A DNA stretch of 64,000 bases from Hyphomonadaceae bacterium (GTDB lineage Bacteria > Pseudomonadota > Alphaproteobacteria > Rhizobiales > Hyphomicrobiaceae), in contig JAIEQJ010000040.1 of assembly GCA_019747815.1 (NCBI GenBank), positions 1-64,000 of the forward strand. The letters run 5' to 3'. Of the stretch, positions 57,014 through 64,000 are shown piece by piece. The notes under the pieces are model-generated. The model was given only the letters and a program-made list of their open reading frames with translations. It searched no databases and was not told the origin of the DNA. Numbering within the stretch: the first letter of the stretch is position 1; every line of letters begins with the position of its first letter. Made by a program: the position numbers and the translations under genes.

Positions 57014-57152
57014 GCGCTCCGGCCGGGGACGCAAAGGGGTGGGCGCTTCGGCCGGGGAGGCATCCTTTGGGCGCTTCGGCCGGGGACGCATTCCTTTGCG
57101 CGCTCTGGCCGGGATGCAAGGGGGCAGACGCTGCGATCGGGACGCAAGAGGT
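57014..57152. repeat. Degenerate tandem repeat, about 29-bp period, five units
   Basis: Five imperfect units of the type GCGCTTCGGCCGGGGACGCA plus a short G-rich spacer start near 57014, 57043, 57071, 57100 and 57128. They lie in the non-coding stretch 56943-57309 between the hydro-lyase and element copy D. The CCGGGATGC word resembles the end of the palindromic repeat at 3728-3832. A further hairpin (GCCGAGCCTGGC ... GAGCCGGGGCGAGGC) follows at about 57199-57229. Confidence 0.7.
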
Positions 57153-57309
57153 GGCCCTGACTAGGCGCCGGCCTCCTCCTCCTCTTGCGTTCCCGGAAGC
57201 CGAGCCTGGCTCATGAGCCGGGGCGAGGCTCTCCGGGATCCTTACTCCTGGCGTCTTTCCGGTTCAGGTCACCTCGCGGCGTGGTCGTTCCACCAAGGAT
57301 GGAAGGGCG

Positions 57310-57474
57310 CTAGTGTCCCGATCGCGAAGTTCGCCGGATCTTGCAGCAGGCGCTGAACGAACTTCGCGATCGAAAGGACACAAGCAAGCTCATGGTGCTA
57401 GTGTGATTCAGATCGAGAAATTCGCTCAGCAGGCGTGCTGCGAGGAAGGGCGAATTTCTCGATCATCACACTAG
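57310..57474 (-). repeat. 165-bp CTAG two-hairpin element, copy D
   Basis: The same element in reverse orientation. The outer CTAG ends are intact while the inner one at hairpin 2 is altered (CTTG in element orientation). Its hairpin 1 end coincides with the stop codon of the MetE-like gene (57471-57473). Confidence 0.93.
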
Positions 57475-58511
57475 CCTGCCAGCTCCCTGCGCACGATGGC
57501 GGCGCCTGCGCTGAGCGATTGCAACTTTCCGAACGCCACATCGCGCCGCAGGTACTTCATGCCGCAATCGGGCGCGGGGATCAATTTGTCGGCCGACACG
57601 TGCCGCAAGGCGGCGCGGATGCGCTCGGCCACCTGCTCGCGTGTTTCAACAGCGGGCGTATTGAGATCCAGCACCCCCAGCACAACGGTCTTGGGCGCCA
57701 GGTCCTCGAGCACACCAAGATCGAGCTTCGGCTGCGCCGCCTCGATCGAAATCTGCTCCGCCACACACTCGGCAAGCTGCGGCAGGAACGAGTAGCCGAC
57801 CGGCTTGGTCTCGCCAGGCACCAGCGCCGCATAGCCGAAGCATAGGTGCACGACGGTCGGCACCTTGATGCCCTCCAGGGCGCGGTTGACCGCCCTGACG
57901 GCGATGCGCCTTGCCGCGTCGGGATCCTGGCGCAGCCACGGCTCATCGAGCTGAATGACGTCGGCCCCTGCCGCCACCAAGTCGTGCGCTTCCGCATTCA
58001 CGGCGGCGGCGTAATCCATGACCATCTCGTCGGCATCCGCATAGAACGCGTTGACCGCCTGCCGGCTCATGGTGAAGGGGCCGGGCAGCGTGATCTTGAC
58101 GGTGCGATCGGTGTTGGCCCGCAGGAACATCACATCGCGCACCTCAACGGCGTGCGTGCGCCTGATCTTGCCGACCACCCGCGGAACCGGCGTCTCGCGA
58201 CCCGAGCGCGCCTGCACCTGCCCTGGCGTGGCAAGATCGATACCCTCCAGTGCGGTAGCGAAACGGTTGGAGTAGCTCTCGCGGCGCACCTCACCATCGG
58301 TGATGATGTCGATGCCGGCGCGCTCCATGTCGCGGATGGCGATGAGCGTGGCGTCGTCCTGCGCTTGTTCCAGCCACGGCTCGGGCACGCGCCAGATGTC
58401 CAGGCGCACGCGCGGCACCACCTTCGACAGCATCTCGCGGTTCACCAGCCAATCGGGCTGCGGATAGCTGCCGACCACCGTGGTCGGCAGGACGTTTGCG
58501 GGCGCGGCCAT
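57471..58511 (-). CDS. Cobalamin-independent methionine synthase C-terminal domain-like protein
   Basis: A 346-residue protein equivalent to the catalytic C-terminal half of MetE. The opening TTVVGSYPQPDWL, LDEPWL in the middle, and the zinc ligands His in VVHLCFGY and Cys in PDCGMKYL are visible. It lacks the N-terminal MetE domain, so it may take a methyl group from another donor, such as methylcobalamin or a sulfonium compound, or act in a catabolic pathway. ATG 58511 is used. It partly overlaps the region of the upstream M24 peptidase stop codon and shares its transcript. Confidence 0.87.
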   Translation of the reverse strand: MAAPANVLPTTVVGSYPQPDWLVNREMLSKVVPRVRLDIWRVPEPWLEQAQDDATLIAIRDMERAGIDIITDGEVRRESYSNRFATALEGIDLATPGQVQARSGRETPVPRVVGKIRRTHAVEVRDVMFLRANTDRTVKITLPGPFTMSRQAVNAFYADADEMVMDYAAAVNAEAHDLVAAGADVIQLDEPWLRQDPDAARRIAVRAVNRALEGIKVPTVVHLCFGYAALVPGETKPVGYSFLPQLAECVAEQISIEAAQPKLDLGVLEDLAPKTVVLGVLDLNTPAVETREQVAERIRAALRHVSADKLIPAPDCGMKYLRRDVAFGKLQSLSAGAAIVRRELAG

Positions 58512-58531
58512 CACACTCACCTGCCGATCAT

Positions 58532-59716
58532 TCAATCGCCGATCCTGTTCCAGCCCCGGCCGCCGTCGCCGAGCGCCTCATGGCCGTCGCTCGTCACCAG
58601 CACCGTGTCCTCGAGCTTGACAAAGCCGCGCTTGGGATGGGCGATGGTGGTCTCAATGGAGATCACCATGCCGGCCTCCAGCGGCCGGTCGGCGTCGGAA
58701 GCGGTATAGGACAAGCGCGAAATGTTCATCAGCCGCGGCGCCTCGTGGCTGACGAGGCCCATGCCGTGAGCCACATAATGCGCGTATCTCGCATGCGGCG
58801 AGCCTGCCACCATCTTCTCCCCGAGCGCGATGATGTCGCCGCCGCGCGCGCCGGCCTTGATCGGCTTGCGGGTTGCCTGCTGCACCTCGTCCACGAAACC
58901 CAGGAGGTCCTGGAGCTCGGCATCGGGCTTCCCCAGAATACCCATGCGGCACAGATCGCCGATATAGCCCTTGTAATTGCCGCCTGAGTCCAGCGAGAGG
59001 ATATCACCGGCCGCCAGGCGCTGCTCGGAGGGCGCGCGATTGAGGCTGGACCCGGCCGTCAGCAGGCAATAGTCGAAGACAAGGCCGCGATTGACCTCCT
59101 CCCGGCGCAGGGTTTCCGCAATCTCCTGCTTGGCAGCACCCGGCTTGCACTGCCGGAACGTAGCCAGCATCGCGGCGACAACACGATTGGATGCCTCCCG
59201 CAGACAGGCGGCCTCCTCCGGCGTCTTGCGCGCGCGCAGCCGCTCCAGAGGAAGCACGGCGTCGACGATATCGACGTTTGGCAAGCCCTGGCGCAGGGCC
59301 GCTTCGGCGTCGGCGGGCAGGAAGGCCAGCTCGACGCCGATGCGGCGGATGCCGTTGCCGAGCTTCTTGATGTGCGCCACCGCCTGCCGCATCGCAGCGA
59401 CGCTACCCGTATCCCCAAGCGAGAGCGTCGGCGGCCAGAACTTGCCAAGCTCTCTCTCGAAATTCTCCATGGCACACCCCACATAAGCTGCCGCGTCCAG
59501 CTTGCCCTTGCGATAGACGAGGATGGGGAGATACCGGCTGATGCCGATGGCATCCATGATGTCGAAGAAGAAGAAGCGATAGCCGCCGAGCAGGTACTGT
59601 ACGTTGTGCTTCGACGTGGCGAGGAGCACATCGATGCCCGCCTCATCGAGCAATCTGTCGAGGCGCGCGGCGTCAAAGGGCAGGGGTTTGCGGATCGCCG
59701 CTTCTGAACTGACCAT
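58532..59716 (-). CDS. M24 family metallopeptidase (Xaa-Pro peptidase/creatinase-like)
   Basis: A 394-residue pita-bread-fold protein. The metal ligands appear in order: Asp in LSLDSGG and IGDLCRMG, His in AHGMGLVSHEAPR, Glu in ISIETTI and Glu in VKLEDTVLV. The N-terminal creatinase-type domain covers about 1-150. It would cleave an N-terminal residue before proline, or hydrolyse a small C-N bond as in creatinase or dimethylsulfoniopropionate lyase relatives. It is the first gene of a two-gene operon with the MetE-like protein, which suggests handling of a methylated substrate. Confidence 0.87.
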   Translation of the reverse strand: MVSSEAAIRKPLPFDAARLDRLLDEAGIDVLLATSKHNVQYLLGGYRFFFFDIMDAIGISRYLPILVYRKGKLDAAAYVGCAMENFERELGKFWPPTLSLGDTGSVAAMRQAVAHIKKLGNGIRRIGVELAFLPADAEAALRQGLPNVDIVDAVLPLERLRARKTPEEAACLREASNRVVAAMLATFRQCKPGAAKQEIAETLRREEVNRGLVFDYCLLTAGSSLNRAPSEQRLAAGDILSLDSGGNYKGYIGDLCRMGILGKPDAELQDLLGFVDEVQQATRKPIKAGARGGDIIALGEKMVAGSPHARYAHYVAHGMGLVSHEAPRLMNISRLSYTASDADRPLEAGMVISIETTIAHPKRGFVKLEDTVLVTSDGHEALGDGGRGWNRIGD

Positions 59717-60029
59717 GGCATGTCCTCCACGCGGTGGAACATGAACCGCCTTGACGGCGATCCCAGACTGCGCATCGCTGCCCTAGGATTAGCGAAGCAT
59801 CGAAGCGGCTGCAACTGACCAGCACGGAGGCCGGAGGCCTACCGGCCGCACCATGGCGTGTCTTCTCGTCCAGCCGCGCGTGAGGCAGGAAGCGAAGCGC
59901 CGCTGATCTGCGCCGGCTCGTTGTCCCTCCCGTGGCGCCGCCCGGTTCGGGTCGGAATCGTTTTTGGTTGCTTGGCTACCCGATACCGTCGTATGCGGCG
60001 AAAGCACCTCCCATCGGAATGCACGCGAA
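59717..60029. other. Divergent promoter region with no recognised gene
   Basis: About 310 bp between the M24 peptidase and the antiporter, which point away from each other. It should hold both promoters. No conserved small gene, clear operator or strong hairpin was seen. Confidence 0.5.
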
Positions 60030-61835
60030 ATGCACGAGATAACCCTCACACAGGTTGCCCTGTTCCTCGCCGCCGCGGTGGTGGCGGCTCCGCTCGCCAA
60101 GCTGCTGCGCATCGGCAACGTTCTGGGCTACCTGCTGGTGGGTGTGCTGATCGGCCCCTTCGGCCTGGGTTTCGTCTATACGGTCTACGAAGTGAATTCG
60201 GTGCTGCACCTCGCCGAATTCGGCGTCATCATGCTGCTGTTCGTCATCGGCCTCGAGTTGCGCCCCAAGCGCCTTTGGGCGATGCGCGCAGGCATCTTCG
60301 GCCTCGGCAGCGCGCAGGTGGCTCTGACGGGCCTCGCCCTGGCGGCGGTTGCCATAGCCTTCGGCCTCGCCTGGCCGGCTGCCCTGTTCGCGGGCCTGGC
60401 ACTGTCGCTCTCTTCCACGGCGTTCGCCCTGCAGATCCTGGAGGAAAAGGGCGAGCTGGCGCTGCGCCACGGCCGCCTCGCCTTCTCCGTGCTGCTGTTT
60501 CAAGACCTGGCGGCCATCCCGCTGATCGCACTGGCACCGTTGTTCGCCGTCTCGGCAGCCACCGCCACACAACAGATGGAGCTGACGGCAGGCCTCAGGG
60601 CCATCGCCGTCATTCTGGCCGTGGTGATCGTGGGCCGCTACGTGCTCAATGGCGTCTATCGCCTGGTCGCGCGTACGCGCGTGAAGGAGGCCATGACGGC
60701 GAGCGCCCTGCTGACGGTCGTGGGCGTGACGCTCGTCATGCAGCTTGCGGGCCTGCCGGCATCGCTGGGTGCGTTCCTCGCCGGCGTGCTGCTGGCCGAT
60801 TCCGACTACCGCCACGAGATCGTGGCCGACATCGCACCCTTCGAGGGGTTGCTGCTCGGCCTGTTCTTCACCGCCATCGGCATGTCGCTCAACCTCAACC
60901 TTGTTGCGCAAAGCCCACAGCTCGTGCTTGCCATCGTCGCCGGCCTGCTGGCGATCAAGGGCGGTGTTCTCTTCCTTCTGGGTCGACGGCTGGGGCTGGA
61001 GTCGGGGCCGGCCCGCCGCCTCGCCATTGCCCTGTCCCAGGGCGGCGAGTTCGCCTTCGTCCTGTTCGGCACCGGCGTGACGGCGGGCGTGCTCGATCGG
61101 TCGCTTTCCGACCTGCTGTCGGTGGCCGTCACACTTTCCATGGCAGCCACGCCGCTGCTGCTGCTGATCGACGAGCTGGTTGCGCCCAAGACCGTACCGA
61201 CCCGCGCCTTTGATGAGCTGCCCGACAACGACGGTCATGTGGTCATTGCAGGCTTCGGCCGCGTCGGCCAGATCGTTGCCCGCATCCTGAGCGCCAAGCG
61301 CATCCCCGTCACGGCGCTCGACTCCAACCCCGAGCAGGTCGACTTCGTGCGCAAGTTCGGCGCGCAGATCTTCTACGGCGATGCCAGCCGGCCGGAAATC
61401 CTGGAAGCCGCGCAAACGGCCAAGGCGCGCGCCTTCGTGCTCGCCATCGACGACGTCGAGGCCTCCCTGCGCACGGCCCGCATGGTCCGGCGCAACTATC
61501 CGCACGTGCCCATCTACGCCCGTGCGCGCACCCGCCGCCACGTGCACCAGCTGATGGACGAGGGCATCAAGATCATTCGTCGCGAGACGTTCCTGGCCTC
61601 GGTCGACTTGACGCGCGAAGTGCTGCGGGGGCTTGGCCTGCCGGAGCGCGAGGTGCGCTTCACGGTCGACACCTTCCAGGCCATGGATCGCCGTCGCCTG
61701 TACGAGGACTACAAGCATTATACCGACATCGAAAAGCTCCAAGCTCGCGCCAAAAGTTACGCCCAGGAGCTGGAGGAGCTGTTCGCCAAGGACGCGGAGC
61801 AGGCCAAGGTGGCCGAAAGTGCAGACAAGCCATGA
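60030..61835 (+). CDS. KefB/KefC-type monovalent cation:proton antiporter with TrkA-N domain
   Basis: A 601-residue CPA2-family transporter. The first about 380 residues form 12-13 membrane helices starting ITLTQVALFLAAAVVAAPLA. The cytoplasmic RCK/TrkA-N domain begins at GHVVIAGFGRVGQIVARIL (about 403-421) with the acidic partner LDSNPEQV. A hydrophilic coiled tail ends the protein. Such proteins exchange potassium or sodium for protons and are gated by nucleotides or glutathione adducts. No ancillary kefF/kefG is adjacent. ATG 60030 is the family start. The next gene begins 43 bp after the stop. Confidence 0.9.
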   Translation: MHEITLTQVALFLAAAVVAAPLAKLLRIGNVLGYLLVGVLIGPFGLGFVYTVYEVNSVLHLAEFGVIMLLFVIGLELRPKRLWAMRAGIFGLGSAQVALTGLALAAVAIAFGLAWPAALFAGLALSLSSTAFALQILEEKGELALRHGRLAFSVLLFQDLAAIPLIALAPLFAVSAATATQQMELTAGLRAIAVILAVVIVGRYVLNGVYRLVARTRVKEAMTASALLTVVGVTLVMQLAGLPASLGAFLAGVLLADSDYRHEIVADIAPFEGLLLGLFFTAIGMSLNLNLVAQSPQLVLAIVAGLLAIKGGVLFLLGRRLGLESGPARRLAIALSQGGEFAFVLFGTGVTAGVLDRSLSDLLSVAVTLSMAATPLLLLIDELVAPKTVPTRAFDELPDNDGHVVIAGFGRVGQIVARILSAKRIPVTALDSNPEQVDFVRKFGAQIFYGDASRPEILEAAQTAKARAFVLAIDDVEASLRTARMVRRNYPHVPIYARARTRRHVHQLMDEGIKIIRRETFLASVDLTREVLRGLGLPEREVRFTVDTFQAMDRRRLYEDYKHYTDIEKLQARAKSYAQELEELFAKDAEQAKVAESADKP

Positions 61836-61878
61836 TGCGTATGTCGTGCAAGGGTCGCAGGCCGGGGAGCGGATGTGG

Positions 61879-63087
61879 ATGAACGCGAGCCGACGAGCGG
61901 CAAGACTGATGGGCACTTGGGCGCTCGGCCTGAGCCTCGGCCTGAGCCTCGGCCTGACGGCAATCGTGCCGGGGGCGAGCACCGAGGAGGATATCGCCTC
62001 GGATCTGGCATCGCGCCTGACGCCGGCCCAGCAGCGCGCCTACGTTGCCTATCGCACGGCACGCAGCAAGTTCGATCGCGAGCACCGCGTCTATTGGAAC
62101 AGAGTGGAGGCCAAGCGCGATCTGCGCAAGGCCAAGCGCATCATGCGCCAGGCCTTCGAGGCCGACGACTATGTCCAGGCGCAGCCGCCGAAGTACCCGG
62201 GACCAGATCTGCCGCCTGACGTCGCCAAGATCATCGCCGAGCTGAGGCCCGCCCAGGAGGAGAAATCCCTCCCCACCGTCAGCGACTTCCTGGACAATGC
62301 CAAGGCGCAGTTCGGCTTTGTGCCCAAACGCGCCCCTGAAGCGGAATTCAAGCGCAAGTACGCCATCGAGGCCCTCAAGGTCGGCCTGTCGAAGGATCAG
62401 GTGGTGCGGGTCTACGCGCTGGAGACGGGCGGCATGGGCACCTACGACATGCAGTCGGGCATCAGTCCCCTCACCCGGCAGGGCCGGCCGATCTCCTCGG
62501 CGCTCGGCTATGCGCAGCTCCTGCACGCCAACTCGGTCGGCGGCGTCGTCAAGCATGGCGAGGAATTCGTGCGCCGCCTCCTGGCGCTGGCCGCGATGCC
62601 GGGCACGCCCACCGATCGCGTCGCCGAGCTCAAGGCCAAGGCCGTCATCCTGCGCAAGATGATCCGCGCCGCCCGTACGGTGCCCAACGAATGGAGCGTG
62701 CATCAGCGCTTTGCCAACACGCCGCCCGGCCTCGGCATCCATGCCATCAACCTGGACTCCGACCTCGGCCCCTGGCTGCAGGTGCTGAAGCTCAAGGGGC
62801 TGAAGGACGATGCCGCCGCGGACGGCCGCGCCAGACTGACCGGGGCGGAACTCGAGCTCATGAACCTTGCCGGACCGCGCACGGGCCTCGAGATGATGAC
62901 GCCAGTCGGCAGCCGCATGCCGACGTCGAACTTCTTCAGCGAAGGCGGCTACGCGCGCAACCCCATCGTGCGCGAGAAGACGGGCGGCGAGCTGCTCTCG
63001 GCTCTCGATGCGCGCATGGAGGTCCAATTGAAGAAACAGGGCTCGATCGAGTTTGCGCAGATCTTCGACGAGGTGGCGCGGCGCTGA
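61879..63087 (+). CDS. Exported protein with lytic transglycosylase-like features
   Basis: A 402-residue exported protein without a confident family match. A Sec signal peptide with a repetitive core (GLSLGLSLGL) covers about 1-33. A segment reading YALETGGMGTYDMQSG (Glu182) followed by SALGYAQLLHANS resembles the catalytic Glu and the G-x-Q motif of SLT lysozyme-like domains, so peptidoglycan cleavage is a reasonable guess. An Arg/Lys-rich helix (65-92) precedes it. ATG 61879 has GGGGAG at good spacing; ATG 61873 is possible. It may be co-transcribed with the antiporter. Confidence 0.7.
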   Translation: MNASRRAARLMGTWALGLSLGLSLGLTAIVPGASTEEDIASDLASRLTPAQQRAYVAYRTARSKFDREHRVYWNRVEAKRDLRKAKRIMRQAFEADDYVQAQPPKYPGPDLPPDVAKIIAELRPAQEEKSLPTVSDFLDNAKAQFGFVPKRAPEAEFKRKYAIEALKVGLSKDQVVRVYALETGGMGTYDMQSGISPLTRQGRPISSALGYAQLLHANSVGGVVKHGEEFVRRLLALAAMPGTPTDRVAELKAKAVILRKMIRAARTVPNEWSVHQRFANTPPGLGIHAINLDSDLGPWLQVLKLKGLKDDAAADGRARLTGAELELMNLAGPRTGLEMMTPVGSRMPTSNFFSEGGYARNPIVREKTGGELLSALDARMEVQLKKQGSIEFAQIFDEVARR

Positions 63088-63091
63088 ACGC

Positions 63092-64000
63092 TCAGGCGGC
63101 CCGGCGGCCGGTTTTCCCGTCGAGCAATCCAGCCTCGATCAAGCCTTGGCGGATGCGCGCAACCTCGGCCGCCTCGATCTTGACCAGCGGCGGTCGCACA
63201 TGCGCATGCGGCAGGTGGCCGAGCAGCACCAGCGCCTGCTTCATGCGGTTGTGCATGTCGACGAACGGATCGGCGTAGAAGGCTCGCATCAGCGGCTCGA
63301 TGCGGTCGTTGAGGCGCTTCGCCTCTGCGAGATCGTTCCGCTGCACGGCCTTGAACATGGCGCTTTGCAAAGCGGTAATGACGCTGCCGCTGCCCGAGAG
63401 CAGCCCATTGCACCCGAGCACCAGCGAGGAGAACAGCCAGGCGCTGTGGGTGGTGAGCACGTTCACCGGCCGCGGCAGGCTCTGCAGCGTGCGCACATGC
63501 CATTCGTGATGCGGCACGTTGCCGATCCAATCCTTGATGGCACGGATGCTCGGCACCTCCTCGACGAGCTTGAGCAGCGTATCCTTGGGGTAGCCCTGGC
63601 CGGTCGCCAGCGGATATTGGAAGGCGATGAGCGGCAGGTCGGTGGCGTCGGCGATGCGCTTGAAGTGGGCCACTGCCATTTGCGGCGACTGACCCAGCGT
63701 GAACGGCGCCGGCGGAAACACCAACAGGGCCGAGGCGCCCCCCTTCGTTGCCATGCGGGCGAGACGCGCCGCCTCGATGCTGCCGTCGGCCCAGATGCCA
63801 TTGATCAGCGGCACGATGGCGCCGATCTCGTCCTGCGCCACCTCGAGCACCCGGCGCTGCTCGTCGACGGTGCACGACGCAACCTCGGTGGAATGCGCGT
63901 TGAGGGTGATGGCGGAGATGCCGTCGGTTGCCGCCACATCGCGCAGATGCTGCCTGAAACTTGTCTCGTCGATGGCAAGGTCGCCGTCGAAGGGCAGCAG
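63092..64000 (-). CDS. DapA-family aldolase/lyase, truncated by the window end
   Basis: The C-terminal 302 residues of a dihydrodipicolinate synthase/N-acetylneuraminate lyase family TIM barrel; the frame is open to the last base of the window, so the true start lies beyond it. The Schiff-base lysine is in SIRAIKDWIG, the catalytic tyrosine in AFQYPL, and the GLLSGSGSV segment is near the usual site. The first visible residues LLPFDGDLAID correspond to the family's TPF segment, so only a few residues are missing. The substrate is likely not dihydrodipicolinate synthesis, since non-housekeeping paralogues are common. Confidence 0.88.
   Translation of the reverse strand: MLPFDGDLAIDETSFRQHLRDVAATDGISAITLNAHSTEVASCTVDEQRRVLEVAQDEIGAIVPLINGIWADGSIEAARLARMATKGGASALLVFPPAPFTLGQSPQMAVAHFKRIADATDLPLIAFQYPLATGQGYPKDTLLKLVEEVPSIRAIKDWIGNVPHHEWHVRTLQSLPRPVNVLTTHSAWLFSSLVLGCNGLLSGSGSVITALQSAMFKAVQRNDLAEAKRLNDRIEPLMRAFYADPFVDMHNRMKQALVLLGHLPHAHVRPPLVKIEAAEVARIRQGLIEAGLLDGKTGRRAA

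Noticed and set aside
57014-57152. Possible CRISPR array
   Set aside because: The 29-bp units are imperfect and lie head to tail with almost no spacers, so this is a tandem repeat.
59976-61982. 668-codon open frame antisense to the antiporter
   Set aside because: Composition is His/Gln/Arg-rich without domains; the plus-strand frame is a clear transporter.

Overview
The window is GC-rich, gene-dense chromosomal DNA from an alphaproteobacterium, most likely of the order Hyphomicrobiales (Rhizobiales). The strongest indicators are two copies of the PhyR-NepR general stress response switch with an EcfG sigma factor, a LexA box of the alphaproteobacterial GAAC-N7-GAAC type, a LigD with phosphoesterase-ligase-polymerase order beside Ku, a DUF6460 protein, and the imuB/dnaE2 mutagenesis genes. 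Genus cannot be fixed from the sequence alone. No rRNA, tRNA, prophage, transposase or true CRISPR array was found.

Layout. 0.1-8 kb: catabolic and amino-acid genes on the minus strand (amidase, alpha/beta hydrolase, metY, a Tat-exported serine hydrolase, then an Ldh-RraA-HpcH aldolase operon). 8.2-9.6 kb: a three-gene thiocyanate hydrolase/nitrile hydratase-like cluster with a split beta subunit. 9.8-11.5 kb: a DUF262-DUF1524 type IV restriction-like gene. 11.7-16.6 kb: pyrD, a DUF6460 membrane protein, and the helicase and nuclease of the ligase-associated DNA repair set. 16.8-23 kb: two cupins, a tricarballylate dehydrogenase-like flavoprotein, a Baeyer-Villiger-type monooxygenase and two SDR enzymes. 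23-29 kb: two parS-like sites, dnaE2, a broken hicA with an intact hicB, and imuB behind a LexA box.

29-44 kb is a general stress response block. It holds a very large poly-HAMP hybrid histidine kinase, an HWE-type kinase with an N-terminal receiver, KGG and PRC-barrel stress proteins, ku and ligD, a 38-residue membrane peptide, and two nepR/phyR pairs with ecfG. Seven sites matching GGAAC-N16/17-NGTT, the known EcfG promoter pattern, sit directly upstream of genes in this block. They tie the kinases, the signalling core and the effectors into one inferred regulon. A possible stress-regulated small RNA lies at 40.7-40.8 kb.

44-64 kb: a secreted matrixin-like protease, a pair of membrane-associated GTPases, a TIM-barrel isomerase, surface-polysaccharide genes (WecA-like transferase, O-antigen ligase, epimerase) interrupted by an ECF42 sigma factor-DGPF-VOC module, a DUF1445 hydro-lyase, a MetE-like methyltransferase next to an M24 peptidase, a KefB-type antiporter, an exported lytic transglycosylase-like protein, and a DapA-family gene cut by the window end.

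Four near-identical 165-bp two-hairpin elements with CTAG ends (16.6, 42.1, 49.8 and 57.3 kb) are scattered through the window. Three of them supply stop codons of neighbouring genes or sit just behind a gene end, and one sits at a gene start. With the hicAB intergenic repeats, these are the least explained structures here.
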